Source of the DNA: Haliscomenobacter sp.
GTDB lineage: Bacteria > Bacteroidota > Bacteroidia > Chitinophagales > Saprospiraceae
NCBI RefSeq assembly: GCF_016718685.1
Contig: NZ_JADKCX010000003.1
Span: 1 to 64,000, forward strand
Length of the DNA stretch: 64,000 bases
Reading direction: 5' to 3'
The translations under genes and the position numbers were made by a program. Positions 20,260-29,559 of this stretch are shown here, in pieces. The notes under the pieces were generated by a model. The model ran no database searches, was not told where the DNA came from, and saw nothing but the letters and a program-made list of their open reading frames with translations. The stretch's first letter is position 1, and every line of letters starts with the position of its first letter.

Positions 20260-22680
20260 CTATTTCAATCTGAATAATTTTTTTATGCTGCGCCAATTCC
20301 AGCCTCGGCGTGGCTCTTTGTCGAAGTACTCGCTGCCGTAGCCATACCCATAGCCATACCCGTAGGAAGAATTATACCCGTAACCATACCCGTAACCATA
20401 GCCCGCTCTGGTTTTAAGGCCATTGAGCACTACGCCCACTTGCGGTAGTTTTTTGTTGCTGTAGATGTCTTGAATCATGCGTAAGAATGGGGTGCGGCTC
20501 ATTCCAAAACGGGTCACAATGATCGTTTGATCAATGTGTTGATTGAGCAGCAAGGCATCCGTTACCAAGCCGATTGGTGCGGTATCTACAATAATGTATT
20601 GGTAGCGATTGCGCAGTTCGATAAACAAATCTCGGGTTGCATCACTCATCAGCAACTCCGCAGGGTTGGGTGGAATGGGCCCACAATCCAGGTAATCCAC
20701 CAATGGATGATCGGGCAATGGTTGGATCAACTCGTCCAGTGAGGCCTGGCCTACGAGGAAATTGGTTACCCCTCGTTCGGCCTGCTTCCCGGTAAGATAA
20801 CGGCTAAGTTTGGGCTTGCGAATATCCAAGCCCAGGAGCAAGGTTTTTTGGCCAGAAAGTGAAATACTGATGCCCAGGTTGATGGTAATGAAACTTTTTC
20901 CCTCTCCACTCACGCTGGAACTCACCAAAATGACTTTTTTATTCTCTCCTTTGGCCAGGTATTGCAGATTGGTGCGCAACATCCGAAACATTTCGGCAAT
21001 AGCTGAGCGACTGCTGCGGTTGACCACAATGGATTTTCCACCCAGAGATTGCATGATCCCGCCCAAAAACGGCGCATTGGTATGTCGTCGGATATCGGAT
21101 TCATCGTATACCCGATTGTTGAAATAATCGAAAAGAAATGCAATGATGCCCGGGATCAGAAATCCCATAAACAAGTATAGGGTAAAGGTGCGTCGACGAT
21201 CTGGCGAGACCAATCCCTGGCCTACCGGTGGATTTAGAATACGGGTATTGGACACCTGTGCTGCTACACTTAATGCGGTTTCTTCTCTTTTTTGCAACAA
21301 GAATAAAAAGAGCTGTTCCTTGATTTGTTGTTGCCGCAAAATTTGCAACAACTCCCTTTCATAGGTAGGAATGGCATCGATTTTGCGGTTGATCGGAGCC
21401 AAACGCTGGGCTACCCGGCTACGGCGCTCATTGATTTCACGGCGGATAACCACGAAATTATCTAACATCGGTGCGCGTAACTCCTCCAGTTTTTTATCCA
21501 AAGATTTCACTGCAGGATTGGAGGGACTGGCCGTTACAACCAATTCATTGCGCTCTCTGACCAGTTCATTGTGTAATTTGATGATTTCGGAGGCAGCGCT
21601 GCTGGCCAGCAGTTCGGAACTAAGTGGCAATGCACGATAACGGCCGTTGGGGTCATTGAGTTGTTTTTCAATGGCATTGAGCATGCTCAGGCGCAGATCC
21701 AACTCCATCAGTTGTTCATCAGCAGTAGAAACTTTATTCAAATATTCAGTGGCCTTGCTTTCAATGGCAACTGGTAAATCCCGGCTACGCTTGTATCCTT
21801 CTACATCGCGCTCCACATCATAAAGTTCTTTGGTGATAAAGCCTAGTCGTTCATCAATGAATTCCAGGGTTTTGCGCCCTGATTCGTTTTTGATTTCAAT
21901 TTGGCTGCGGTCAAACTCCGATACCAGGGTATAGAATACATCCATACACTTCTCCGCTACGGGATCCCGCATGCTGAGATTGAGTACATTGGCACCGGGG
22001 ACTGGCTGAATGACGAGTTTGCCAGAATATTCAGCAGCGGTTCCTTCAGGGTAATTGAGGCGAATTAAAAATTCTGTTCCAGGGACAGCTTCAGCCCTTC
22101 GGCTTAAGGTATATTGAATTTGATTTTGTACAAAGGGCGTGTCGTAATGACAAGTCAGGGTATCATTTTCTCCTTTGACCAATATGAAATCGTAATCATT
22201 GAGTGCTCTTACCCGTAAAGAAGTGCCATAAGCGAGCGCCTGCGGCTCAGCGGATGTCAGTATTAAAGGACAGTTGGGGCTGTACATTTCACTGGTTTTC
22301 ACCCGGCCAACTGTGTAATAGGTGATGTTCAAGTTGAGCGAATCAACAACCCGGCGCATCAGTGTAGTAGATTTGAGCACCTGAATTTGGTCATCAACAT
22401 TGGATTCTTGTTGGAGCCCCAATTTTTCTGTGATGATTTCCTCGGAAATACTGCTTTTGGCATTGTTTTCGAGCAGTATACTGCCTCCTACTTGATAAAT
22501 ATTGGTTGCATACCGCAATTTGAGCCAAGCGATGCTGTACCCGATCATCAGCCCCAGCACTAACCAGTACCAATTGCGCAAAAAGAGGAAGAAAAAATAT
22601 TTGAGATCCAACTCCTTATTGCCACTAAGAGACGGGGACCCTCCTGAGTTATTATAGGGTGTAGATTGTGAGTTATCCAT
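20260..22680 (-). CDS. wzc: Wzc-type polysaccharide co-polymerase and BY-kinase
   Basis: An 806-residue protein with a Wzz/GumC chain-length domain (membrane segments near residues 30-50 and 505-525, coiled coil between) fused to a bacterial tyrosine kinase. The kinase shows Walker A (SSSVSGEGKSFITINL, about 585-600), Walker A' (LLLGLDIRKP) and Walker B (YIIVDTAPIG). BY-kinases autophosphorylate a C-terminal Tyr cluster to control capsule assembly. The cluster here is an extreme GY-repeat tail (GYGYGYGYGYNSSYGYGYG) followed by a basic end. The phosphatase partner cpsB and exporter wza are upstream in the same run. Confidence 0.92.
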   Translation of the reverse strand: MDNSQSTPYNNSGGSPSLSGNKELDLKYFFFLFLRNWYWLVLGLMIGYSIAWLKLRYATNIYQVGGSILLENNAKSSISEEIITEKLGLQQESNVDDQIQVLKSTTLMRRVVDSLNLNITYYTVGRVKTSEMYSPNCPLILTSAEPQALAYGTSLRVRALNDYDFILVKGENDTLTCHYDTPFVQNQIQYTLSRRAEAVPGTEFLIRLNYPEGTAAEYSGKLVIQPVPGANVLNLSMRDPVAEKCMDVFYTLVSEFDRSQIEIKNESGRKTLEFIDERLGFITKELYDVERDVEGYKRSRDLPVAIESKATEYLNKVSTADEQLMELDLRLSMLNAIEKQLNDPNGRYRALPLSSELLASSAASEIIKLHNELVRERNELVVTASPSNPAVKSLDKKLEELRAPMLDNFVVIRREINERRSRVAQRLAPINRKIDAIPTYERELLQILRQQQIKEQLFLFLLQKREETALSVAAQVSNTRILNPPVGQGLVSPDRRRTFTLYLFMGFLIPGIIAFLFDYFNNRVYDESDIRRHTNAPFLGGIMQSLGGKSIVVNRSSRSAIAEMFRMLRTNLQYLAKGENKKVILVSSSVSGEGKSFITINLGISISLSGQKTLLLGLDIRKPKLSRYLTGKQAERGVTNFLVGQASLDELIQPLPDHPLVDYLDCGPIPPNPAELLMSDATRDLFIELRNRYQYIIVDTAPIGLVTDALLLNQHIDQTIIVTRFGMSRTPFLRMIQDIYSNKKLPQVGVVLNGLKTRAGYGYGYGYGYNSSYGYGYGYGYGSEYFDKEPRRGWNWRSIKKLFRLK

Positions 22681-22683
22681 CGC

Positions 22684-23829
22684 TCAAAAATACGAAAGGT
22701 TTAATAATTTCTGATCAGTATTTACAGACAGTGCAGGTAGGATGTGCTGTTTAACCAGCATCATGGCTCGGCCAATGGCCTGATCCATATCGTAGTAGCA
22801 GTATTCTCCCAGTCGGCCGCAGATCAATACGTTGGCAAGTTTTAGGGCCCGTTTGCGGTAGCGCTGGTACAACCTGCGGTTTGAATCATCCGGAAACGGA
22901 TACTCGTATTGATCGGTCAACTGCGGACTGAAAGGGGTTTCGCGGGTAATCAAGGTACCACGAATCTGGCGCTGAGCACTTTCTGGCATCATGTGTTTCC
23001 ATTCCAGGGTACGGATGTGTGCTCCGCTGGATAGGCTCGGATTGTTGACTTGCCCACAGGGTTGATACCAGTCTACACCGGGCAAATAAACATGCTCGCG
23101 CCGTTGACCCCGGTAATGCAGCCGCCCTAGGTCAAATCCAAAATAGGCATCAATGGCGCCTGTAAATATCGTATACGTTGCAGGGCCAATTTTACGCTCA
23201 GCATCCAGATAATCAACGCCTAAATGTACCTCAATGCCTTCCAGCATCTTGTGCATCCACGCTGTGTATCCCGCTGAAGGAATCCCCTGCCAGCGGTGGC
23301 GCGGGGTTAATCTGGGATCGTTATCCAGGTGAACGTCAAATCGCCTGGCCAAATTGGCGGCAAGTTGATCGGGCGGAAGACCCCATTGTTTCGCGGTATA
23401 GGGTTTAACAAATTTTTCATAGACGGTTGTGGGCATCATCCGCAGCGTTGCTGCTTCAAAATTTGCAGCCGGAGATTTTGTACTCCCGACAGGCTGTTCT
23501 AACCATGCCCCTAGCCCTAGCCGCTGTAGGTATTCTGCGGAGATCGGCCAGTTTTCGTATTGTTCATCTACCCAGGATTTCACCACGGCTTCATAAGGAA
23601 AAAAATTGCCAAACCGTTGGACGTATTCCCAGATTTGGGGCGAATTGGTGCGAAAATAATGCGGACCATAGGTATGTACACGGATGCCACTGGCATGCAC
23701 CTCATCGTGTACATTGCCTCCTACATGTTCGCGTCGCTCGAACACCTGTACCGGATAACCAAAGTCGCACAGCAAACGGGCGATGGTTGCTCCAGTCAAT
23801 CCCGAACCAACAATGTGAATTGGCTGCAT
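22684..23829 (-). CDS. glf: UDP-galactopyranose mutase
   Basis: A 381-residue flavoprotein. The N-terminal FAD motif is HIVGSGLTGATIARLL (residues 4-19), followed by ERREHVGGNVHDE. Family-typical segments include YGPHYFRTNSPQIWEYV, KQWGLPP and the C-terminal CGRLGEYCYYDMDQAI that places the flavin. The enzyme interconverts UDP-galactopyranose and UDP-galactofuranose, so Galf may be present in the exported polysaccharide. Its ATG overlaps the wza stop by one base (TAATG), implying coupling; wzc follows after 3 bases. Confidence 0.93.
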   Translation of the reverse strand: MQPIHIVGSGLTGATIARLLCDFGYPVQVFERREHVGGNVHDEVHASGIRVHTYGPHYFRTNSPQIWEYVQRFGNFFPYEAVVKSWVDEQYENWPISAEYLQRLGLGAWLEQPVGSTKSPAANFEAATLRMMPTTVYEKFVKPYTAKQWGLPPDQLAANLARRFDVHLDNDPRLTPRHRWQGIPSAGYTAWMHKMLEGIEVHLGVDYLDAERKIGPATYTIFTGAIDAYFGFDLGRLHYRGQRREHVYLPGVDWYQPCGQVNNPSLSSGAHIRTLEWKHMMPESAQRQIRGTLITRETPFSPQLTDQYEYPFPDDSNRRLYQRYRKRALKLANVLICGRLGEYCYYDMDQAIGRAMMLVKQHILPALSVNTDQKLLNLSYF

Positions 23830-24632
23830 TATTTACTAAAGATTGCGATGATCAAGGTGATCATCGACAACCCTGCCGATGTTAAAGAAAAAAGTCGACC
23901 CGCTTGATCGGTAATGCCCCCCACCTTGGCTTTGGTGGGCTGTACATAGATGAAATCGTTTTGTTGCAGGTAAAAATAAGGCGAAACAAAGATGGCTGGG
24001 TCTTGTAGATTGAGGTTGATGTATTGACGTTGTCCATCTTTTTCCCGCATCAATAATATATTGGTCCGATCCGCGTAAGGGGTCAGGTCTCCCGCCATCC
24101 CAATGGCATCCAACAAAGTCACCCGTTTGTTGGACAAGCGTACCAAACCAGGTTGTGCGACCTCGCCCAACATGGTGATTTTAAGGTTTAAAAAACGCAA
24201 ACTGACCACTACGTCGGATACATAGGGGCGAACCCGGTTGAGTAAAGTGTCCCGTGCCACCCCCAAGGTCAATCCCCCAACTTTGACTCGGCCAATTACA
24301 GGGAAATCGATGTAGCCCTCTCGATCTACAAAATATCCGGAAAACAATTCCAGTGAACTGACTCCGTTGCCGCCACTACTTTGCTGCATCATATTATTTT
24401 GCTGCCCGCCAGCTCCTCCAATTTGAGGATTAAAAGCTGCGATCGATTTGGGGTCAAAACTGCTCACATTGATTTGCAGCAAATCTTCTGCCTGGATACT
24501 CAAATCAATTGAATTGGCAATGGCCTCTACTTGATTATACGGCAATGGACCTTGGCTGAAATTGACCAATTGTCGGTGTTGAACGCAAGAACAGGTCAAA
24601 AAAAGTAGGGTAGTGAAGTACAAAAGTCGCAT
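23829..24632 (-). CDS. wza: Polysaccharide export outer-membrane lipoprotein (Wza-like)
   Basis: A 267-residue protein with a lipoprotein-type signal (MRLLYFTTLLFLTCSC) and a Poly_export domain (IQAEDLLQINVSSFDP) followed by SLBB-type repeats (VIGRVKVGGLTLGVARDTL, ITMLGEVAQPGLVRL, LLDAIGMAGDLTPYADRTNILLM in part). A C-terminal hydrophobic stretch (LTSAGLSMITLIIAIF) is typical of Bacteroidota members. Wza rings form the outer-membrane export channel and pair with Wzc. The start at 24632 is chosen for the signal peptide; 24695 would translate the upstream hairpin. Confidence 0.9.
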   Translation of the reverse strand: MRLLYFTTLLFLTCSCVQHRQLVNFSQGPLPYNQVEAIANSIDLSIQAEDLLQINVSSFDPKSIAAFNPQIGGAGGQQNNMMQQSSGGNGVSSLELFSGYFVDREGYIDFPVIGRVKVGGLTLGVARDTLLNRVRPYVSDVVVSLRFLNLKITMLGEVAQPGLVRLSNKRVTLLDAIGMAGDLTPYADRTNILLMREKDGQRQYINLNLQDPAIFVSPYFYLQQNDFIYVQPTKAKVGGITDQAGRLFSLTSAGLSMITLIIAIFSK

Positions 24633-24645
24633 GAATGGAGTTTTT

Positions 24646-24771
24646 ATAGTTGAAGCGTTGAACAGTTTATGGTTGAAAAGTTTAAAACGTGCCATGTAGT
24701 ATTGGTAAAAGCTACAAATTCAGCATTATCGGCAACTTTTCAACTATAAACGCTTCAACTTTTCAACTTCA
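24646..24771. repeat. Microrepeat hairpin, unit GTTGAAAA
   Basis: The left arm (24646-24688: TATAGTTGAAGCGTTGAAC, then GGTTGAAAAGTTT) faces the right arm (24734-24771: AACTTTTCAACTATAAACGC, then TTCAACTTTTCAACTTCA). The right end abuts the wecB stop codon at 24772, and the left end is 13 bases from the wza ATG. It interrupts the wecB-wza transcript. Confidence 0.8.
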
Positions 24772-25863
24772 TTAATACATTAGCAATACGTTCCGCTGCG
24801 TGTCCGTCCCAAAATGGAGGAATACTTCCTTTTTTTCCCGCCCGTCTAAAACGGCCAACAGGTGATGGTGCACAGTGTCGGGATTTAGATCAGCCAAAAG
24901 TGTATTGGTGCCCAACTCCACGGTGATGGGACGTTCAGTGCTGCTGCGAAAAGTAAGACAAGGGGTTTGTAAAAAAGTCGTTTCTTCCTGGATGCCCCCT
25001 GAATCCGTAATCACGAGCACCGCACTTTCCATTAAACGCAAAAACTCAAGGTAACCCAAGGGTTCTGTAGTGATGAGGTTGGGAATCTGCTCAAAACGCT
25101 CCAGTAAGCCATAGTTTTCCAGGTTTTTCAGCGTGCGTGGGTGTACCGGAAAAACCACTTGGCGGTATTGCACAGTATCTTCGATGATGCTCAAAATGGC
25201 CTCTAGTCCCTCCCGAAAATCCACGTTGGATGGACGGTGCATGGTCACCAGGACGTAACCCTGGTCTTGCAGGCTGGGCTTTCCGGGTAAGATTTCGGCA
25301 TAAGACAAACGTTGTGCCCGTTCCCGATAATGCACCAAAGAGTCGATCATACAGTTGCCGATAAAAAAGACCCGCTCATCGGGTACATTTTCTTTGGCCA
25401 GGTTAATCATGCCGCTCATCTCGGTCACAAAAAGGAAATCGGAAATACTATCGGTCAAAATGCGGTTGATCTCCTCGGGCATTCCCCGATCGCCGCTGCG
25501 TAAACCTGCTTCTACATGGGCAACCGGAATGTTCATTTTCACGGCTACCAGGGCACAAGCAATGGTTGAATTGACATCGCCCACCACCAGCACCAAATCG
25601 GGTTGTTCTTTTTGCAAAACCTCTTCAAAGGCCAACATGATTTTAGCCGTCTGTTGCGTATGGCTACCGCCACCAATTCCGAGAAAATAATCGGGATTGG
25701 GCAATTCCAACTGTGTAAAAAATACCTCGCTCATTTTGGCATCGTAGTGCTGGCCGGTATGTACAATCTTGGATTCCAGTTCCGCCTGGCGTTGAAAAGC
25801 CCGATGCAAAGGGGCTACCTTCATGAAATTGGGGCGTGCACCAACGATATTGAGGATCTTCAT
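24772..25863 (-). CDS. wecB: UDP-N-acetylglucosamine 2-epimerase (non-hydrolysing)
   Basis: A 363-residue enzyme of the WecB/MnaA family: MKILNIVGARPNFMKVAPL at the start, VVGDVNSTIACALVA, HVEAGLRSGDRGMPEEINR, the VTMHRPSNVD region and the UDP-binding VITDSGGIQEETTFL with RPITVELGTN. It interconverts UDP-GlcNAc and UDP-ManNAc, supplying ManNAc-type residues for surface polysaccharide. It starts 6 bases after cpsB, in the same transcript. Confidence 0.93.
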   Translation of the reverse strand: MKILNIVGARPNFMKVAPLHRAFQRQAELESKIVHTGQHYDAKMSEVFFTQLELPNPDYFLGIGGGSHTQQTAKIMLAFEEVLQKEQPDLVLVVGDVNSTIACALVAVKMNIPVAHVEAGLRSGDRGMPEEINRILTDSISDFLFVTEMSGMINLAKENVPDERVFFIGNCMIDSLVHYRERAQRLSYAEILPGKPSLQDQGYVLVTMHRPSNVDFREGLEAILSIIEDTVQYRQVVFPVHPRTLKNLENYGLLERFEQIPNLITTEPLGYLEFLRLMESAVLVITDSGGIQEETTFLQTPCLTFRSSTERPITVELGTNTLLADLNPDTVHHHLLAVLDGREKKEVFLHFGTDTQRNVLLMY

Positions 25864-25868
25864 GTGGA

Positions 25869-26627
25869 TTATTGATTAAAAAGGTCTTTGTTTTTGAAGG
25901 TATTGCGCTGGATAATTTTCAGGACATCTTTTTGCCGCAGGGCATTTTGTAAAGCCTGCAAATGCCTTTCATTGTGCATATCGGTGCCCAGGTAGCTGAC
26001 CATACCTTTTTCAATTAAAGTTTTCGCCCACTTGGCGGTGGGGCTACCATAATAGCCAGTAAGCGACAAAATATTCACCTGTAAATCGCATCCTAAATCA
26101 CGGATGCGTTCAAGCTCTTTTATGTTGCCTAAATAATAGGCATAACGTTCGGGATGTGCCAAAATTGGATAATACCCATTGAGCCGCAATTGAAAAATGC
26201 GGTTATCGAGATCGGGTGGCGCACCAAAAAAAGACAATTCTACCAAAATTTGTTTGCCTGGCATAAGCAGCACATCTCCTTTGGCGAACAAACCAGCAGT
26301 ATAATCGTCGAGGTTGTACTCGGCTTACGCCTCCAGACGAAACGACAATCCCTCTTTGCGCAGGGCACGTTGCAACTCTTCCCAACCATCCTGGATCGTT
26401 GCTCCGGTATTGGGGTAATAATCGCCCATGACATGAGGGGTAGTGATGGCACCAGAATAGCCGAGCTTGATGAGTCCACGGATCAAAGTAAGGCTTTCCT
26501 CCAGGGTTTTGGCTCCGTCGTCAATGCCTGGGACAAGGTGCGAGTGCATGTCAATGCCCAACACGGAGAAGTCTGTTGGAGCAGCGGAATCTTTACTTTT
26601 ATTGTTCGCAAATAGTTTTCCAAACAT
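25869..26627 (-). pseudogene. cpsB: CpsB/YwqE-type protein-tyrosine phosphatase with an in-frame TAA
   Basis: A PHP-fold tyrosine phosphatase. The N-terminal piece has the metal motif GIDMHSHLVPGIDDGAKT and TPHVMGDYYPN; the C-terminal piece has ILVELSFFGAPP, ILAHPERYAYY and YLGTDMHN. These enzymes dephosphorylate the Wzc Tyr tail. A TAA at 26325-26327 interrupts the frame (RLEA-stop-AEYNLDDYTAGL). Both halves are in the same frame, so this is a substitution-type nonsense codon, not an indel; GAA to TAA would suffice. The downstream piece lacks the first metal ligands and is unlikely to be active alone. Confidence 0.85.
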
Positions 26628-26630
26628 AGC

Positions 26631-27683
26631 TTAAACTTGATAATAATCGCGGTACCAATCAACGAAACGCTGCATGCCTTCCTGAATCGAAGTGCTTGGC
26701 TTGTACCCTGTATCTGCTTCAAGATCGCTGACATCTGCAAAAGTAGCCACTACATCCCCCGGCTGCATTGGCATCATTTGCTTGATGGCCACTTTACCGA
26801 GTGCTTTTTCAGTCGCCGCAATGAATTCAGCTAATGAAACTGGCAGATTGTTGCCAATATTGTATATCCGGTAAGGCGCACTTGAACGGGCTGGATCAGC
26901 GAGGGCTGGATTCCAATTGGGGTTGGGGGCGGGTATCCGATCAGCTACCAGAACAATACCTGCTACAATGTCACCCACAAAAGTGAAATCTCGAATCATT
27001 TTCCCTTCATTGAATACCTTAATGGGCTCACCCGCCAAGATGGCTTTGGTGAATAAGAAAGGAGCCATATCCGGGCGTCCCCAGGGGCCATATACAGTAA
27101 ACAAGCGCAAACCCGTGGTGGGCAAACCGTATAAATGGCTATAGGTGTGGGCCATCAATTCGTTGCTTTTTTTGCTAGCGGCATACAATGAAACAGGATG
27201 GTCAACATTGTGGGCAGTAGAAAAAGGCATCTCCGTATTGAGCCCGTACACGCTGGAACTGCTGGCGTACACCAGATGTTTGGTTTTATGGTGTCGACAA
27301 CACTCTAAAATATTGACAAACCCAACAATATTGCTATTGATGTAAGCATGTGGATTGATCAAACTGTAGCGTACCCCAGCCTGTGCGGCAAGGTTGATGA
27401 CCACATCAAAGTCCTGGTCTTGAAAAAGTTGGTCCAATCCAGACAGGTCATCTAAATTCATTTGCACAAACGAAAAATTTGCCTGTGCCCCACTGATTAA
27501 TTCACCAGGAAGAATGCGGCTATGGTCAATACCCAGTTGTGCCAACCGGGCATGCTTCAAGTCTAATTCGTAGTAGTCGTTTAACGAATCGAGCCCAATT
27601 ACGAGGTCTCCCCGCTCCAAGAGTTTTTTCGCCAAATGAAAGCCAATAAAACCGGCTGCTCCGGTAACCAGAATACGTTTCAT
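26631..27683 (-). CDS. UDP-glucuronate 4-epimerase-like NAD-dependent epimerase
   Basis: A 350-residue extended SDR with TGAAGFIGFHLAKKL (residues 7-21), NLAAQAGVRYSL, YASSSSVYG and the catalytic YAASKKSNE. The RLFTVYGPWGRPDMAPFLFT segment is characteristic of UDP-glucuronate 4-epimerases (CapI type), which make UDP-galacturonate. It is followed 3 bases later by cpsB. Other sugar-nucleotide 4-epimerases are possible, but the GRPDMA loop favours the uronate. Confidence 0.88.
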   Translation of the reverse strand: MKRILVTGAAGFIGFHLAKKLLERGDLVIGLDSLNDYYELDLKHARLAQLGIDHSRILPGELISGAQANFSFVQMNLDDLSGLDQLFQDQDFDVVINLAAQAGVRYSLINPHAYINSNIVGFVNILECCRHHKTKHLVYASSSSVYGLNTEMPFSTAHNVDHPVSLYAASKKSNELMAHTYSHLYGLPTTGLRLFTVYGPWGRPDMAPFLFTKAILAGEPIKVFNEGKMIRDFTFVGDIVAGIVLVADRIPAPNPNWNPALADPARSSAPYRIYNIGNNLPVSLAEFIAATEKALGKVAIKQMMPMQPGDVVATFADVSDLEADTGYKPSTSIQEGMQRFVDWYRDYYQV

Positions 27684-27692
27684 TGCATCAAC

Positions 27693-27745
27693 AAATTAGC
27701 ACATTAGCAATCAGCTACCAGCACATTAATAAATTAGCACATTAG
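27693..27745. repeat. Microrepeat of AAATTAGCACATTAG
   Basis: Two exact copies of AAATTAGCACATTAG (27693-27707 and 27731-27745) flank a partial third copy. The upxY stop codon (27742-27744) lies inside the right copy. It is direct rather than inverted, unlike most other elements in the window. Confidence 0.7.
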
Positions 27746-28269
27746 GCTGCTCCTCGCGTGCCGGGCAGTGGCCGAAGAATTTCCGGCGCCATTTGCATGC
27801 GCAGAGAATAACCAAGGTTTTCCAACTCAATAACGAAGTTTTTAGACCCAAGTCCTTGCAACAGCCGTCCCCGCAGGCCAAACAAGCTGCCGCTGATGAT
27901 TTCTACTTCCTCGCCGATTTTAAAAACCCCTTTGTCTACCTCCACATTGGTAATGTCCCCGGTTACCCGGCGTAAAATTTCAATTTCAGCTTCAGGAATG
28001 GCAATGAGGTCTTTAGCAATTTTGACAAAATTCACCACATCAGGGGTCTCCAGTACCGGGACATACTGATCTTTAGTAATTTGCACAAAGACGTAACAAT
28101 TGATCAGCGGGAGTTCAATTTTTTTGATCTTACGGGTATACATACGCGTCACGGTCTGCAAAGGTAAGTAACTCGTAATCCCTTTGTCCTGCAAATACTT
28201 GCTCACCAATTTTTCCCGCTTGTACTTGGTGTATACCGCAAACCAGCGAGGTTCTAAAGCGTCAAGCAT
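27742..28269 (-). CDS. UpxY-family NusG-like transcription antiterminator
   Basis: A 175-residue NusG paralogue. The NGN domain begins WFAVYTKYKREKLVSKYLQD and a KOW motif lies near residues 120-140 (FKIGEEVEIISGSLFGLRG). In Bacteroides, UpxY proteins let RNA polymerase read through the long leader of their own capsule operon. Its place upstream of the epimerase-cpsB-wecB-wza-glf-wzc run fits that role. No UpxZ-type partner is visible. Confidence 0.88.
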   Translation of the reverse strand: MLDALEPRWFAVYTKYKREKLVSKYLQDKGITSYLPLQTVTRMYTRKIKKIELPLINCYVFVQITKDQYVPVLETPDVVNFVKIAKDLIAIPEAEIEILRRVTGDITNVEVDKGVFKIGEEVEIISGSLFGLRGRLLQGLGSKNFVIELENLGYSLRMQMAPEILRPLPGTRGAA

Positions 28270-28334
28270 AATTTAGTTTTTTACTACAGTTTTTTACAAG
28301 CTAATGAAAATTCTCAAGTACTACGCGATGTGTA

Positions 28335-29453
28335 TCAGCATGATTTCACAGCTTCCGCAATGTAATGCAATTGTTCCTGATCCAACTCCGTATGCATGGG
28401 TAAGGAGATCACCTCCTGACACAACTGTTCGGTGATGGGCAAATGCTCAACTTCGGTAAACGAGCGGAAAGCATCCTGTGCATATAGTGGAACGGGGTAA
28501 TAGATCATACTCGGCACGCCTTTTTGTTGAAGATGCGCTTGCAGCGCATCACGTTGCCCGTTTTTAACCAATAAGGTATATTGATGAAAAACATGGGTTG
28601 AACGCGGATGCCGCACTGGAGTTTGTAACCAGTCAAGACCAGCAAAAGCGTGATCGTAAAAATCCGCTGCCGCCCGCCGTGCCGCTGCGTATTCATCCAG
28701 ATGTTTGAGTTTAACCCCCAAAACTACCGCCTGGATGGAGTCCAACCGTGAGTTTACGCCTACTGCATCGTGGTAGTAACGCCGCCCTTGACCGTGATTG
28801 GCGATCATCTGCATGCGTTGCGCCAAGTCCGCCCGATTGGTGCTGATGGCGCCACCGTCACCATAAGCACCCAGGTTTTTGGATGGATAAAAAGAGGTAC
28901 AACCAATGTGTGCAATGGTACCCGTTTTGGCCGTGCTACCATCACTAAAGGTATAATCTGCACCAATGGCTTGAGCATTGTCTTCAATCACCCACAAACC
29001 ACGTTCTTGCGCCAGCGCCATAATGGGTTCCAAATCGCAACTTTGTCCAAATAAATTGACGGGCACAATGGCTTTGGTGCGTGGGGTAATCGCCGCTGCA
29101 ACAATATCCGCAGTCAGGTTGAAGGTGTCGTAATCTACATCTACCATCACTGGTTTCAAGCGCAACAATGCGATGACCTCAGCCGTAGCCACATACGTGA
29201 ATGCGGGTACAATTACTTCATCTCCTGGTTGCAAATCCAGTGCCATCATGGCAATTTGGAGGGCATCGGTTCCATTGGCACAAGGAATGACGTGTTGTGC
29301 CCGCAAGTAATGCTGCAAGTCTTCCTGAAAGGCTTTTACCTTCGGCCCATTGATGTAAGCAGTTGTGTCCAGTACCTCCAGGATTCCCTGATCGATTTCC
29401 GCCTTGAGCTTTAAATACTGCCGCTTTAAGTCAACCATTTGGATGGCGTCCAT
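28335..29453 (-). CDS. DegT/DnrJ/EryC1-family sugar aminotransferase
   Basis: A 372-residue PLP enzyme. MVDLKRQYLKLKAEID opens it, ANGTDALQIAMMAL binds phosphate, VIEDNAQAIGADY carries the ring-stacking Asp and SFYPSKNLGAYGDGGA contains the PLP Lys. It resembles the WbpE/WlbC type, which aminates UDP-3-keto-hexuronates, but other keto-sugars are possible. The start is set at 29453; an upstream in-frame start would translate the GGTTCG hairpin. It lies 65 bases upstream of upxY. Confidence 0.88.
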   Translation of the reverse strand: MDAIQMVDLKRQYLKLKAEIDQGILEVLDTTAYINGPKVKAFQEDLQHYLRAQHVIPCANGTDALQIAMMALDLQPGDEVIVPAFTYVATAEVIALLRLKPVMVDVDYDTFNLTADIVAAAITPRTKAIVPVNLFGQSCDLEPIMALAQERGLWVIEDNAQAIGADYTFSDGSTAKTGTIAHIGCTSFYPSKNLGAYGDGGAISTNRADLAQRMQMIANHGQGRRYYHDAVGVNSRLDSIQAVVLGVKLKHLDEYAAARRAAADFYDHAFAGLDWLQTPVRHPRSTHVFHQYTLLVKNGQRDALQAHLQQKGVPSMIYYPVPLYAQDAFRSFTEVEHLPITEQLCQEVISLPMHTELDQEQLHYIAEAVKSC

Positions 29454-29465
29454 AAAAAAGAGTTT

Positions 29466-29559
29466 TTGGGGTTCGGGAGTTCGAGGGTTCGGGGGTTCGA
29501 GAGTTCGGACTCCAACCCTGGAACCCCTGAACCCTCGAACTCCCGAACCCTCGAACCCT
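29466..29559. repeat. GGTTCG-type microrepeat hairpin (copy 1)
   Basis: The left arm holds GGGTTCGGG, AGTTCGAGG and GGTTCGGGG units; the right arm holds the complements (GAACCCCTGAACCCTCGAAC, then TCCCGAACCCTCGAACCC). It begins directly after the lhgO stop (minus strand) and ends 13 bases before the aminotransferase ATG. Confidence 0.85.
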
